Assembly (NCBI RefSeq): GCF_011769985.2
Contig: NZ_CP039734.2
Location: forward strand, 1,178,001-1,242,000
DNA: 64,000 bases
Source of the DNA: Sulfurospirillum diekertiae
GTDB taxonomy: Bacteria; Campylobacterota; Campylobacteria; Campylobacterales; Sulfurospirillaceae
Direction of reading: 5' to 3'
Of this stretch, positions 17,293 to 25,261 are shown in pieces. The notes under the pieces are model-generated. The model ran no database searches. It was not told where the DNA came from and was given only the letters and a program-made list of their open reading frames with translations. A program made the position numbers and the translations under genes. Numbering within the stretch: position 1 is the stretch's first letter; each line of letters starts with the position of its first letter.

Positions 17293-18540
17293 CTACAATA
17301 CTGCATAATAAACACCACAAAATGTACCAATCGTCAGCACGAGATAGCCCGCAACATAAGAGGCAATACTCCTCGTACCCAATAGAAAAACAATCAGACT
17401 TTTAAGCAATGAATTCGCAATGATCGCAAGTGTGATGGCGTTTAACGCGGTTGTGCCATTGAGCCCATTTTGGGACAAAGATGCAAGTGAAAGTGCTATG
17501 GCATCAGTGTCGGTTAAGCCTGAAATAAACGAGATAATATAAACGCCTAATTCGCCAAAGGAGGTATCTGCAAATTTGACAAGAGCGATGACAACACCAA
17601 ACAAAAGTCCTAAAATAAGTGCTTCAGAGAGTTGAAAGGGATTTTTAAACACGGTCTCTTGAATGATGGTTTCTTTTGCAGTGATCATATAGAGAACGCC
17701 AAGATAGAGATACCCAACACCAGAAGCGATCAAAACAGGGTATAAAATCTCGTGTGCTAACACGGCATTGATGATAAAAAGCTCTATGTAAATACGAAAA
17801 AGCATAATGGAGCAGGCAAGCCCTATACCAATCGCTAGATTTTTGGAAAGGGAAGGATTCTCTTTTGAGCGTCTTGCAAGACTAAGAGCAACAGCGGTGG
17901 AAGAGACAATACCGCCTAGTAAACCTGCTAAACCAATACCATGTTTGACGCCCACAAGACGTACAGCGATATAACCTAAAAAAGAGATGCCTGCAACCAA
18001 AACAACCATCAGCCAAATTTTGTAAAGATTGAAATAACCCCAAGGATCAAGCGGTTCATCGGGGAAAAGCGGCAAAATAACAAAGCTCATCATTAAAAAA
18101 AGAATCATAGCGCTCAGATCTTGCTTCTTAATCACTTTTTCATAGGTTTGGATCTTCTCTTTAAGATTGAGGATAAAAAGGACACTCATGGCGACAAACA
18201 CAGCCAGCGTTATTTTCTCATAAGCAAGCAGAACCCCTAAGAAAAAAACCACCAGTGCTGAAAATTCTGTGGTCATGCCATTTTCAGTGGGTGTTCGATT
18301 GAGCATATACGCACCCATCAACAGAGCCCCTAAAACGCAGACAGAAGCAATGAGGACATAAGGAACAGACGCATTCAGCCACGCAGAGAGATACCCTATG
18401 AGCGAGATGAGTGCAAACGTGCGTGCTCCTCCAAAATCCTTCTTGCGGTTGGCATACAAAAGATTCATTTCACGCTGTAAACCAATGAGTAGTCCAAGAA
18501 CAATAGCGATAATAATGTTTTGAAAAACAAGCGTATCCAT
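17293..18540 (-). CDS. MgtC/SapB and DUF4010 domain membrane protein
   Basis: A 415-residue polytopic inner-membrane protein. The N-terminal part (to about 130) is an MgtC/SapB-like domain: IIIAIVLGLLIGLQREM, then GGARTFALISLIGYLSAWL and TEFSALVVFFLGVLLAY. The rest is the DUF4010 region with GLLGGIVSSTAVALSLARRS and GLTDTDAIALSLA. At least ten hydrophobic helices are visible. The function of this fused family is not established, and magnesium transport should not be assumed. Start ATG 18540 follows GAGGTCAACA. It sits 21 nt upstream of the thiamine-binding protein gene on the same strand. Confidence 0.88.
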   Translation of the reverse strand: MDTLVFQNIIIAIVLGLLIGLQREMNLLYANRKKDFGGARTFALISLIGYLSAWLNASVPYVLIASVCVLGALLMGAYMLNRTPTENGMTTEFSALVVFFLGVLLAYEKITLAVFVAMSVLFILNLKEKIQTYEKVIKKQDLSAMILFLMMSFVILPLFPDEPLDPWGYFNLYKIWLMVVLVAGISFLGYIAVRLVGVKHGIGLAGLLGGIVSSTAVALSLARRSKENPSLSKNLAIGIGLACSIMLFRIYIELFIINAVLAHEILYPVLIASGVGYLYLGVLYMITAKETIIQETVFKNPFQLSEALILGLLFGVVIALVKFADTSFGELGVYIISFISGLTDTDAIALSLASLSQNGLNGTTALNAITLAIIANSLLKSLIVFLLGTRSIASYVAGYLVLTIGTFCGVYYAVL

Positions 18541-18581
18541 TGTTGACCTCTTTGGCGTTATTTTACCTCAATTTGGTTACA

Positions 18582-20297
18582 TCAACTGTCAAGTCCACTG
18601 CGAAATTTATGCTCTTTTGCCACCACAATCTCTTTTTGTTTCTCTTTTTTGAGAGTATCTTTTTCGACAAAAAGCGGTTGGCGTGTTTTAAAATGAAGTC
18701 CTGTGTAATACATAAGCGTAGAGTACGTCGAAGGGGTTGGCGTAAAGACTTGCGCTTGCTCAGGATTGATTTTGAGTACGTTGCTCGCAAACTGTTTTAA
18801 GGAGTGCATATGTTTCTCTTCACAACCGGGGTGTGCGGCAATAAGATAGTAAGTCAAAAACTGTTTTTTGCCTGACTCATGTGTCAGCCTGTCAAAGAGC
18901 GTTTTAAATTCAACCAAAGCTTCTTTGCCCGGTTTGCCCATTAACCCCAAAATTTCATCATCAATATGTTCCGGTGCAATCTTCATCTGTCCACTGATAT
19001 GATATTCCACAATCTCTTTAAGATACTCGTAGCCATACGCTTTATCTTCACTAATAAGATCATAGCGAATGCCTGAAGCCACAAATGCTTTTTTAATCCC
19101 TGGAAGCGCTCTTACTTTTCGCAGCAAATCCAGCTGTCTTTTATGCGTAGGTCTAAGCGCCTTACAGAGTTTAGGGAACATACAGCTTTTATCTTCACAC
19201 GCACCTTTGGCAAGTTTTTTAGCACATTCATAACCGTACATATTGGCCGTTGGTCCTCCAAGGTCGGAGATAATGCCTTTGAAATCTTTATACGTCGTAA
19301 AGTGTTTTGCCTCGTTGAGAATAGAACTCTCACTACGACTTCGAATTGTTTTGCCTTGATGGACTGTAATGGCGCAGAAGTTGCACTCACCATAACAGCC
19401 TTGATGCGTAGAAATGGAAAATTTGATGGTCTCCAGTGCTTTAACCGCACCCTCTTTTTTGTGATAAGGATGGACATCGCGCATAAAAGGTAAACGACTC
19501 ACTTCATCCATCTCTTCTGTGGTAAGGTAAAGTGCAGGTGGGTTTTGGATGAGGTAACGATCATCTACTTTTTGGCAGAGTCCTTTGGCTGAAATTGGAT
19601 CATTATTATGGTAAAACAGGTCGAACATATCCATAAATTTAAGTTTATCAGCAACTGTTTCAGCATGGCTTGGAAGGGCGATATACTCAGCCTTTGGCTC
19701 TTTGGAAATGTACGAAAGTCCTTTTACATGTAAAGGCTGGGTACCTTCTTTAAGCGCATCGGCAAATTCAACAATGCTCTTGTCGGACATACCGTACAAA
19801 AGGTAGTCCGCCTTGGCATCAAACAAAATGGGTTTACGAAGTTTATTACTCCAAAAATCATAATGCGTGACACGTCTTAGGCTGGCTTCAATGCCACCAA
19901 GCATAATAGGCACGGTATTTTTAAAATATTGGCGGATGAGGTTGGTATAGACCAAACTGGCGCGATCAGGTCGTTTGTTGTTGATGCCACCTGGTGTATA
20001 ATCATCACTATTTCGAAACTTCTTTGTCGCCGTATAGTTGGAGACCATAGAGTCCACACTTCCACCACTCACGCCCCAAAAGAGTTTGGGCTCACCCAGA
20101 CGGGTAATGTCAACATCACTTTTGACATCCGGCTGACCGATAATACCCACCTTATAGCCCGCATGTTCGAGCACACGCCCTACAACCGATACACCCATAT
20201 AAGGGCTATCTATATAGGCATCGGAGGTGATAAGAATGATATCGAGTTGCTTCCATCCTCTTTGGTACATCTCTTCACGTGTTGTAGGTAAAAACAT
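18582..20297 (-). CDS. YgiQ family radical SAM protein
   Basis: A 571-residue radical SAM protein. The N-terminal YgiQ domain resembles a B12-binding-like region (DIILITSDAYIDSPYMGV, GRVLEHAGYKVGIIGQP). The cluster motif lies in HQGCYGECNFCAITVHQG, giving CxxxCxxC for the [4Fe-4S] cluster that reduces S-adenosylmethionine. EHIDDEILGLMGKPG and the C-terminal QVFTPTPSTYSTLMYYTG are family features. The reaction is not known. I start at ATG 20297 (MFLPTTREEMYQRGW, 6 nt after GGGAG) rather than at the longer frame, which would reach into the pgi upstream region. Confidence 0.9.
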   Translation of the reverse strand: MFLPTTREEMYQRGWKQLDIILITSDAYIDSPYMGVSVVGRVLEHAGYKVGIIGQPDVKSDVDITRLGEPKLFWGVSGGSVDSMVSNYTATKKFRNSDDYTPGGINNKRPDRASLVYTNLIRQYFKNTVPIMLGGIEASLRRVTHYDFWSNKLRKPILFDAKADYLLYGMSDKSIVEFADALKEGTQPLHVKGLSYISKEPKAEYIALPSHAETVADKLKFMDMFDLFYHNNDPISAKGLCQKVDDRYLIQNPPALYLTTEEMDEVSRLPFMRDVHPYHKKEGAVKALETIKFSISTHQGCYGECNFCAITVHQGKTIRSRSESSILNEAKHFTTYKDFKGIISDLGGPTANMYGYECAKKLAKGACEDKSCMFPKLCKALRPTHKRQLDLLRKVRALPGIKKAFVASGIRYDLISEDKAYGYEYLKEIVEYHISGQMKIAPEHIDDEILGLMGKPGKEALVEFKTLFDRLTHESGKKQFLTYYLIAAHPGCEEKHMHSLKQFASNVLKINPEQAQVFTPTPSTYSTLMYYTGLHFKTRQPLFVEKDTLKKEKQKEIVVAKEHKFRSGLDS

Positions 20298-20412
20298 AAC
20301 GCTCCCATCGGCTTTTTTTAGTCTTATTACTATAACAAAATCTCCATTTTGTTTGGCTTTCTTTAAGATTCTTCGTAGTAATATCACACCAATTATCATT
20401 TGGAGGATACGT

Positions 20413-21678
20413 TTGAAAAATTCACTCTATTTTAACATTAAAGTAGAAGAGGGCATCTTTGAAAAAATCATAGCCGAACAAAATACTATTGGCTACTATG
20501 CACTGCCCGATCAAGAGATCAGTTATCTCGAAGACTACTTAGCAGATTTTAAATCTAAAAATGATTACGATGCGATTAAAGATATCGCAATTATCGGTAT
20601 TGGTGGAAGTTCCTTGGGACCAAAAGCAATTTTTAGAGCGTTACAAGGTATTCGTGATTTTGACAAACGCTTGCATTTGTTTGAGAGTACCGATCCTGCA
20701 TCCATTCGCTCTACGCTCAACAAATTAGATATCAAAAATACGCATTTTTTTGTCATTAGCAAATCCGGTACAACCATTGAAACAGTTTCTGTTTATAAGT
20801 ATGTTCTTTCTTTGTTAAAAGCTAAAGACATTTCTCTCGATTATCGCTTTACATTTGTGACCGATGATGGCTCAAAACTGGAAGCACATGCCAAAACATT
20901 TAACTCGTTTGTTCTGCATATTCCTCTTAATGTCGGTGGACGTTTTTCTGTTTTAAGTGCAGCAGGACTTGCACCATTACTTTTGGTTGGTGTCGATATT
21001 CAACGATTACTCGATGGTGCTAAAGCGATTAAGAAAAGCTTTTTTGAAGATGGTTATATCAAAGAGACGATTCTCAAAAAAGCAACCTATTACGCTAAAA
21101 ACTCCATGCACTACAACATCAATACCCTTTTTGCTTATTCTGAAAGTTTAGACAGTTTTACCGATTGGTATGTACAACTTTGGGGTGAGAGTTTGGGTAA
21201 AAAACAGAAACAAAGTAGTATCAACGTTGGTCTTACACCGGTTGGTTTGATTGGCCCCAAAGATCAACACTCTTTCTTACAGCTTATCGTTGAGGGACTT
21301 CGTGATAAAAGTGTTACGGTGCTTAAAATCGAAAATTTTGACGATAAAATCAAAATCCCTGCAATAACGCTTAAAGAGTTAGAGGGGTTAGATTTGATGA
21401 ATGGAATTGCATTTTGTGACCTCATTAACTTGCAAGCCGATTCAACGATTGAAGCGCTTTTAGATAAAAAAGACATTCCTATTGACACGATTACCCTTCA
21501 ACATATTGATGAAGAGAACATTGGTAAATTGATTTTTTATTATGAACTTTTGACCTCACTGGTAGGACAAATGATGAATGTAAATACGTATGATCAACCC
21601 GGTGTTGAGAGTGGTAAAAAGATTCTTGAGGGTAAATTAATCGAAGAGAAAAAAACCTTTCCTAAAAAAGGTAAATAA
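20413..21678 (+). CDS. pgi: Glucose-6-phosphate isomerase
   Basis: A 421-residue cytosolic enzyme interconverting glucose 6-phosphate and fructose 6-phosphate; in an organism with little sugar use it probably serves gluconeogenesis. Visible motifs are IGIGGSSLGPKAI, VISKSGTTIETVS, GGRFSVLSAAGL, the signature WGESLGKKQKQSS and the C-terminal QPGVESGKKILEG. The start is TTG 20413, with GGAGGA at 20402-20407. Longer frames run antisense to ygiQ and are not supported. It is compact compared with about 550 residues in E. coli, as in other Campylobacterota. Confidence 0.93.
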   Translation: MKNSLYFNIKVEEGIFEKIIAEQNTIGYYALPDQEISYLEDYLADFKSKNDYDAIKDIAIIGIGGSSLGPKAIFRALQGIRDFDKRLHLFESTDPASIRSTLNKLDIKNTHFFVISKSGTTIETVSVYKYVLSLLKAKDISLDYRFTFVTDDGSKLEAHAKTFNSFVLHIPLNVGGRFSVLSAAGLAPLLLVGVDIQRLLDGAKAIKKSFFEDGYIKETILKKATYYAKNSMHYNINTLFAYSESLDSFTDWYVQLWGESLGKKQKQSSINVGLTPVGLIGPKDQHSFLQLIVEGLRDKSVTVLKIENFDDKIKIPAITLKELEGLDLMNGIAFCDLINLQADSTIEALLDKKDIPIDTITLQHIDEENIGKLIFYYELLTSLVGQMMNVNTYDQPGVESGKKILEGKLIEEKKTFPKKGK

Positions 21679-21683
21679 AAAAG

Positions 21684-21704
21684 AGGTTGGGATTTCCCCA
21701 ACCT
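21684..21704. terminator. Bidirectional rho-independent terminator between pgi and TerB-like gene
   Basis: AGGTTGGG (21684-21691) pairs with CCCAACCT (21697-21704) around a 5-nt loop. On the minus strand it is followed by a run of six T, making a strong terminator for the TerB-like gene; the plus-strand T tract is weak. Confidence 0.75.
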
Positions 21705-21706
21705 TT

Positions 21707-22105
21707 CTAAACGGCTGTAAAGACAAGTGCTTGTTCATACAAGGCTGAACCCATTTTCCCCCACATTGAAAAAAGATTGATTTCTTGTTCTGTAAGATTG
21801 AAATGTTGTGCAATTTTATCGATGACTCTGTTTTCATTAATACCAAATTTATCATCTACATGGACTAATACCATCAACGCGAGTAAGATAATTCTTTGAC
21901 TTTGGGATGATCTAAAAATTGTTAAAGTATCCTCTAACACAAAATGCTTTAAATCAATTTCTATATTTTCAATGCCCATTTCAGTGCAGTATTCTTCAAC
22001 AATCTCGCGTTCTTTAGGACCATACTCGCCATCGAGATTGGCAACATACTGAGAAAGCTGTAAAAAAGCAAATTTTTCTTCAGATTTGAGTTTCATAAGT
22101 AACAA
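21707..22105 (-). CDS. TerB-like (tellurite resistance B fold) protein
   Basis: A 132-residue all-helical cytosolic protein resembling the TerB/DjlA-like family, with acidic helices (NLDGEYGPKEREIVEEYCTEMG and VHVDDKFGINENRVIDKIAQ) that often bind metal ions. Start TTG 22105 is preferred because AAAGGAG sits 6 nt upstream; an in-frame ATG lies three codons later at 22096, and a longer frame lacks a ribosome binding site. No other ter genes are present, so tellurite resistance should not be inferred. It diverges from the TetR gene. Confidence 0.7.
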   Translation of the reverse strand: MLLMKLKSEEKFAFLQLSQYVANLDGEYGPKEREIVEEYCTEMGIENIEIDLKHFVLEDTLTIFRSSQSQRIILLALMVLVHVDDKFGINENRVIDKIAQHFNLTEQEINLFSMWGKMGSALYEQALVFTAV

Positions 22106-22211
22106 TTTGTACTCCTTTGGTAATGGATCAATGAAATTATAGTAAAACATTTTAAATAAATATTAATAAACATGATAGAATTAAAAAAATCCATTTTGAA
22201 GGATTTATCCC

Positions 22212-22802
22212 GTGGATAAAAAAATTCGAAAAAGTGAAAAAATTTTGGATGCAGCATTACTGCTCTTTTCAACACGAGGTTTTTACGCCACTACAATTCC
22301 TGATATTGCAAAAGCTATGGGGATGAGTGTTGGAAATCTCTACAATTATTTTTCTTCCAAAGAGATTCTTGCTAAGGAAATCATTAAATACTCTTCCGAT
22401 ATTTTGGGTGCTGCAATACGTACCGTCAATGAAGAAGAAGGGAGTGCGAAAGAAAAAATACGTAAAATCGTTGCGATTTATTTTGAAATGGCAACCTCTA
22501 AACCACAGCATATTAATTACTTTCTACGTGTCTATCTTGCGAATAAAGAGGTTTTTAAAGATGGTTGCGAAGGGATGCTCTGTGTCTCTTCTTTTGTGAC
22601 AGAACTGATGATTTTTTTTGAAGAGGGCGTTGCCTCTGGTGAGCTTCGAAACCAAGATTTTTTCTCAGCATTTGGACTGTTTATGGGCTATCTTGGTGGA
22701 TTTGTTTTTCTCAATGGTGAAGGCGTCTTGGAAAAAGATCTTAATTATTACGTCGATGATATTGCGTTGAATATTTATAACGCACTCAAAAAGAATCAAT
22801 GA
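22212..22802 (+). CDS. TetR/AcrR family transcriptional regulator
   Basis: A 196-residue regulator. The N-terminal helix-turn-helix is typical (KILDAALLLFSTRGFYATTIPDIAKAMGMSVGNLYNYFSSKEIL), and the rest is an all-helical ligand-binding domain. The start is GTG 22212, downstream of GAAGGA. Its stop overlaps the start of the cytosolic hydrogenase small-subunit gene as ATGA (4 nt), so the regulator and hydrogenase are translationally coupled. It may control these genes or the hydABC operon that follows; the ligand is unknown. This is inference from position. Confidence 0.9.
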   Translation: MDKKIRKSEKILDAALLLFSTRGFYATTIPDIAKAMGMSVGNLYNYFSSKEILAKEIIKYSSDILGAAIRTVNEEEGSAKEKIRKIVAIYFEMATSKPQHINYFLRVYLANKEVFKDGCEGMLCVSSFVTELMIFFEEGVASGELRNQDFFSAFGLFMGYLGGFVFLNGEGVLEKDLNYYVDDIALNIYNALKKNQ

Positions 22803-23689
22803 AACACAAATCAACCATTGTTTGGCTTCAAGGTCTTACATGTAATGGTAACAGTCACTCTTTTTTGAATTACCCTCAGATGCCAAGTTTTGCCTCTTCT
22901 TTTGAGATGATCTATCATCCATTAATCTGTGGTGCACAGAGTTTTAGTACAGTACTCGAGAGTAATGAGCACTTTGATTTTTTGATTATAGAAGGTGCTT
23001 TAAGCCATGATGAGCGTTTACTTCAACGTTTTGGTATCCCTTTTTATGAGATTCTTGATAATTTTGCGAAAAGAGCCAAGCATATTATTTGTGCAGGTAG
23101 CTGTGCGAGCTTTGGTGGTATTTTTAGGCTTCGCGATCCTGAAAAAATTACGGGAGCATTATTTAGCGGTAAAGAGAAAGGTGGTTATTGGTTAGAAAAG
23201 AGCAATGTTGTTAATATTCCAGGTTGTCCACTGCATCCAAGATGGCTTGTTGAAACACTGTTCGCGTTACGAGATAGAGACACACTCCTTTTAGATGAAT
23301 TTTTGCGTCCTAAAGAGGTCTTTGCGTATCTTGCGCATCATGGTTGTTTACGTAATGAATATTTTGAATGGAAAGTGGATAGCAAACAGTTAGGCGAAAA
23401 AGAGGGGTGTTTGTTCTACGAACATGGTTGCCAAGGACCGATGAGCCATGCTAATTGCAATAAAATTCTTTGGAATGGGGTTAGTTCTAAAACGAGGGCA
23501 GGTTCACCTTGTCTTGGATGTACAGAATTTGACTTTCCTCGTCGCGCTCTGTTTGAGACACAAAAAAATATGTCATTACCTCAAACGCCTTTTGGTATCA
23601 GCAAACGTGCTTATTATACAGTAGCAGGTGTTGCTAAAAGTTTTAAGATAGAGAGACTTGAAAAGAAGCTGATAGATGAAAATCACTAA
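22799..23689 (+). CDS. hupS: Cytosolic [NiFe] hydrogenase small subunit (HupS/HupU-like)
   Basis: A 296-residue iron-sulfur subunit with no Tat signal peptide, so it stays in the cytoplasm. Cluster-binding segments are LTCNGNSHSF (a CNGN variant of the usual CxGC), AGSCASFGG, NIPGCPLHPRW, HHGCLRNEYFEW, EHGCQGPMSHANC and SPCLGCTEF. This fits cytosolic group-2-like uptake or H2-sensing hydrogenases. The gene overlaps the TetR gene by 4 nt and the large-subunit gene by 14 nt. The exact hydrogenase group needs phylogeny. A TTACATGTAA palindrome at 22836 encodes the Leu-Thr-Cys-Asn of the first cluster motif. Confidence 0.88.
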   Translation: MKHKSTIVWLQGLTCNGNSHSFLNYPQMPSFASSFEMIYHPLICGAQSFSTVLESNEHFDFLIIEGALSHDERLLQRFGIPFYEILDNFAKRAKHIICAGSCASFGGIFRLRDPEKITGALFSGKEKGGYWLEKSNVVNIPGCPLHPRWLVETLFALRDRDTLLLDEFLRPKEVFAYLAHHGCLRNEYFEWKVDSKQLGEKEGCLFYEHGCQGPMSHANCNKILWNGVSSKTRAGSPCLGCTEFDFPRRALFETQKNMSLPQTPFGISKRAYYTVAGVAKSFKIERLEKKLIDENH

Positions 23690-25019
23690 AGAGATTATCG
23701 AACGAATAGAGGGTGAAGCTACCTTAGAACTTGAATGGGACAACGAACAGGTCACCTTTGCCAAAATCAAATTTTTTAATTACCGTGGAATTGAAGAGAT
23801 TTTGAAAAAGCGACCTTTGCTCGATGCATTGGCTTTGACACCACGCGTATGCGGTATCTGCTCGCATTCTCATGCTATTGCCTCTGTATTAGCGATCGAA
23901 TCTATTTTTGAAAATCAAGGTGAATCTTTACATGTAAGCCAAAAAGCCAATGATATTCGTGAAATCGCACTGAATGCTGAGAAGATTCACAATCATATCA
24001 AATGGTATTTTTTCTCCATTTTGCCAGAACTTAAACGAGTTGCCGATCCAACGTATCACGGCAATGCTTATAAAGAGAAGCAGTGGTTTCAAGCGCAAAA
24101 TGCCATTATGGAAAGTCTAAAAATGGGGGCACATTTTACGGGACAATGGCCGCATGGCTCTTTTGTAATGGCAGGTGGCGTGACATGCGATCCGCTCCAA
24201 AGTGATGTTGTAAGCGCGATTGGATGTTTAGATTCTGTGATTTCATTTTGTGAAGAGCATTTTTATGGCATGCCTTTAGAAGAATTTTTGAGTTTTGATT
24301 CAGCTCTTCAAGTCATGTCAGTACCTTCTGCACTCTCTTATGGCATTGATGAGATGCTCAAACAGGGATTTGATCGTTTAGGCAGAAGTTATGACCGCTT
24401 TTTAGCTTTGGGAAAATCTTATATGTACGAAGGAAGCCTTAAAGCTTCCAAAACAGCTGTTCTAGGGGCAGATGTCAAATATGTACAGGAAAGTTTAGAA
24501 CACACCTTCTTTGAAGACAAGCACAAAGGGTATACGTATTCAAAAAGTGCTCAATACAAAAAAAGCTATTGTGAAGTAGGACCATTGGCGCGCTTAATGG
24601 TAGCAAAAGAGCCACTCATGCGTGATTTTCATAGACGCTTTAAAGATGCAGCGCTCACGCGAGTGGTGGCTCGTGCGGTAGAATGTGCCCATTTGATTGC
24701 GCGTACCAAGCAACTTCTCTCTAAGCTTAATCTAAAAGAGCCCTCTTTTTATCCTCCCAAAAAAGATATTCATAGTTTAAGTGGAGAGGGTGTAGGGATT
24801 ATTGAAGCACCAAGAGGAACGCTCATTCATCAGGTGGATGTTCGCAACGGAGTCATTGAGTTATACAATATCATCACACCAACCGTTTGGAACCTTGGAA
24901 ATGGTAATCGTGAAAATCCTTCCACCGCACAAAAGGCAATTATTGGTCTAAATTCATTTACCAAAGCCGATTTTATCCTGAAAAGTTTTGATGTATGTTC
25001 GGTTTGTACGACCCAATAA
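23676..25019 (+). CDS. hupL: Cytosolic [NiFe] hydrogenase large subunit, no C-terminal extension
   Basis: A 447-residue catalytic subunit, shorter than standard large subunits. The first Ni-binding motif is RVCGICSHSHAIAS. The second is DVCSVCTTQ and is the very C-terminus: both Cys ligands are kept, but the usual DPCxxCxxH has lost its Pro and His, and there is no tail for a maturation protease to remove. Other family segments are GQWPHGSFVMAGGVTCDP and EAPRGTLIHQVDV. It overlaps the small-subunit gene by 14 nt. Likely an H2-oxidising or H2-sensing enzyme in the cytoplasm. Confidence 0.88.
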   Translation: MKITKEIIERIEGEATLELEWDNEQVTFAKIKFFNYRGIEEILKKRPLLDALALTPRVCGICSHSHAIASVLAIESIFENQGESLHVSQKANDIREIALNAEKIHNHIKWYFFSILPELKRVADPTYHGNAYKEKQWFQAQNAIMESLKMGAHFTGQWPHGSFVMAGGVTCDPLQSDVVSAIGCLDSVISFCEEHFYGMPLEEFLSFDSALQVMSVPSALSYGIDEMLKQGFDRLGRSYDRFLALGKSYMYEGSLKASKTAVLGADVKYVQESLEHTFFEDKHKGYTYSKSAQYKKSYCEVGPLARLMVAKEPLMRDFHRRFKDAALTRVVARAVECAHLIARTKQLLSKLNLKEPSFYPPKKDIHSLSGEGVGIIEAPRGTLIHQVDVRNGVIELYNIITPTVWNLGNGNRENPSTAQKAIIGLNSFTKADFILKSFDVCSVCTTQ

Positions 25020-25058
25020 TCAGGTCATTATCGGTGTGACAATTTAGCCATTTTTAAT

Positions 25059-25064
25059 ATAATA
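25059..25064 (+). promoter_or_regulatory. Candidate -10 box for the hydABC operon
   Basis: A TATAAT lies in the 242-nt gap between hupL and hydA, about 200 nt before hydA, after a T-rich stretch as in Campylobacterota promoters. It would leave a long leader containing the inverted repeat at 25182-25215. No experimental support. Confidence 0.35.
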
Positions 25065-25181
25065 CACTTTTTATCTTCTTTCTTTGTTACATTTTTACTC
25101 TATTACTTTAAATTGCACTTAATATTGTTTGTTTTCTGCTGATTGTGAAACGTTTTTTGATTTAATTCTAAGTGAATAGTC

Positions 25182-25215
25182 ATTCAGGTAAATAACTATT
25201 GTCTATTTACTGAAT
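25182..25215. promoter_or_regulatory. Inverted repeat upstream of hydA
   Basis: ATTCAGGTAAATA (25182-25194) and TATTTACTGAAT (25204-25215) are inverted copies differing by one inserted base, separated by 9 nt. The repeat is 47 nt before the hydA start codon, in a gap otherwise rich in A and T. It could be an operator for a hydrogenase regulator (the upstream TetR protein or NikR are candidates) or a leader hairpin. Confidence 0.45.
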
Positions 25216-25261
25216 AATGCCTTAACTTTTTGATCTTGGAAAATTTACACAGGAGAGATTT

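Noticed and set aside
21707..22105. Tellurite resistance locus
   Set aside because: Only a lone TerB-fold protein is present, with no terC, terD or terZ neighbours.
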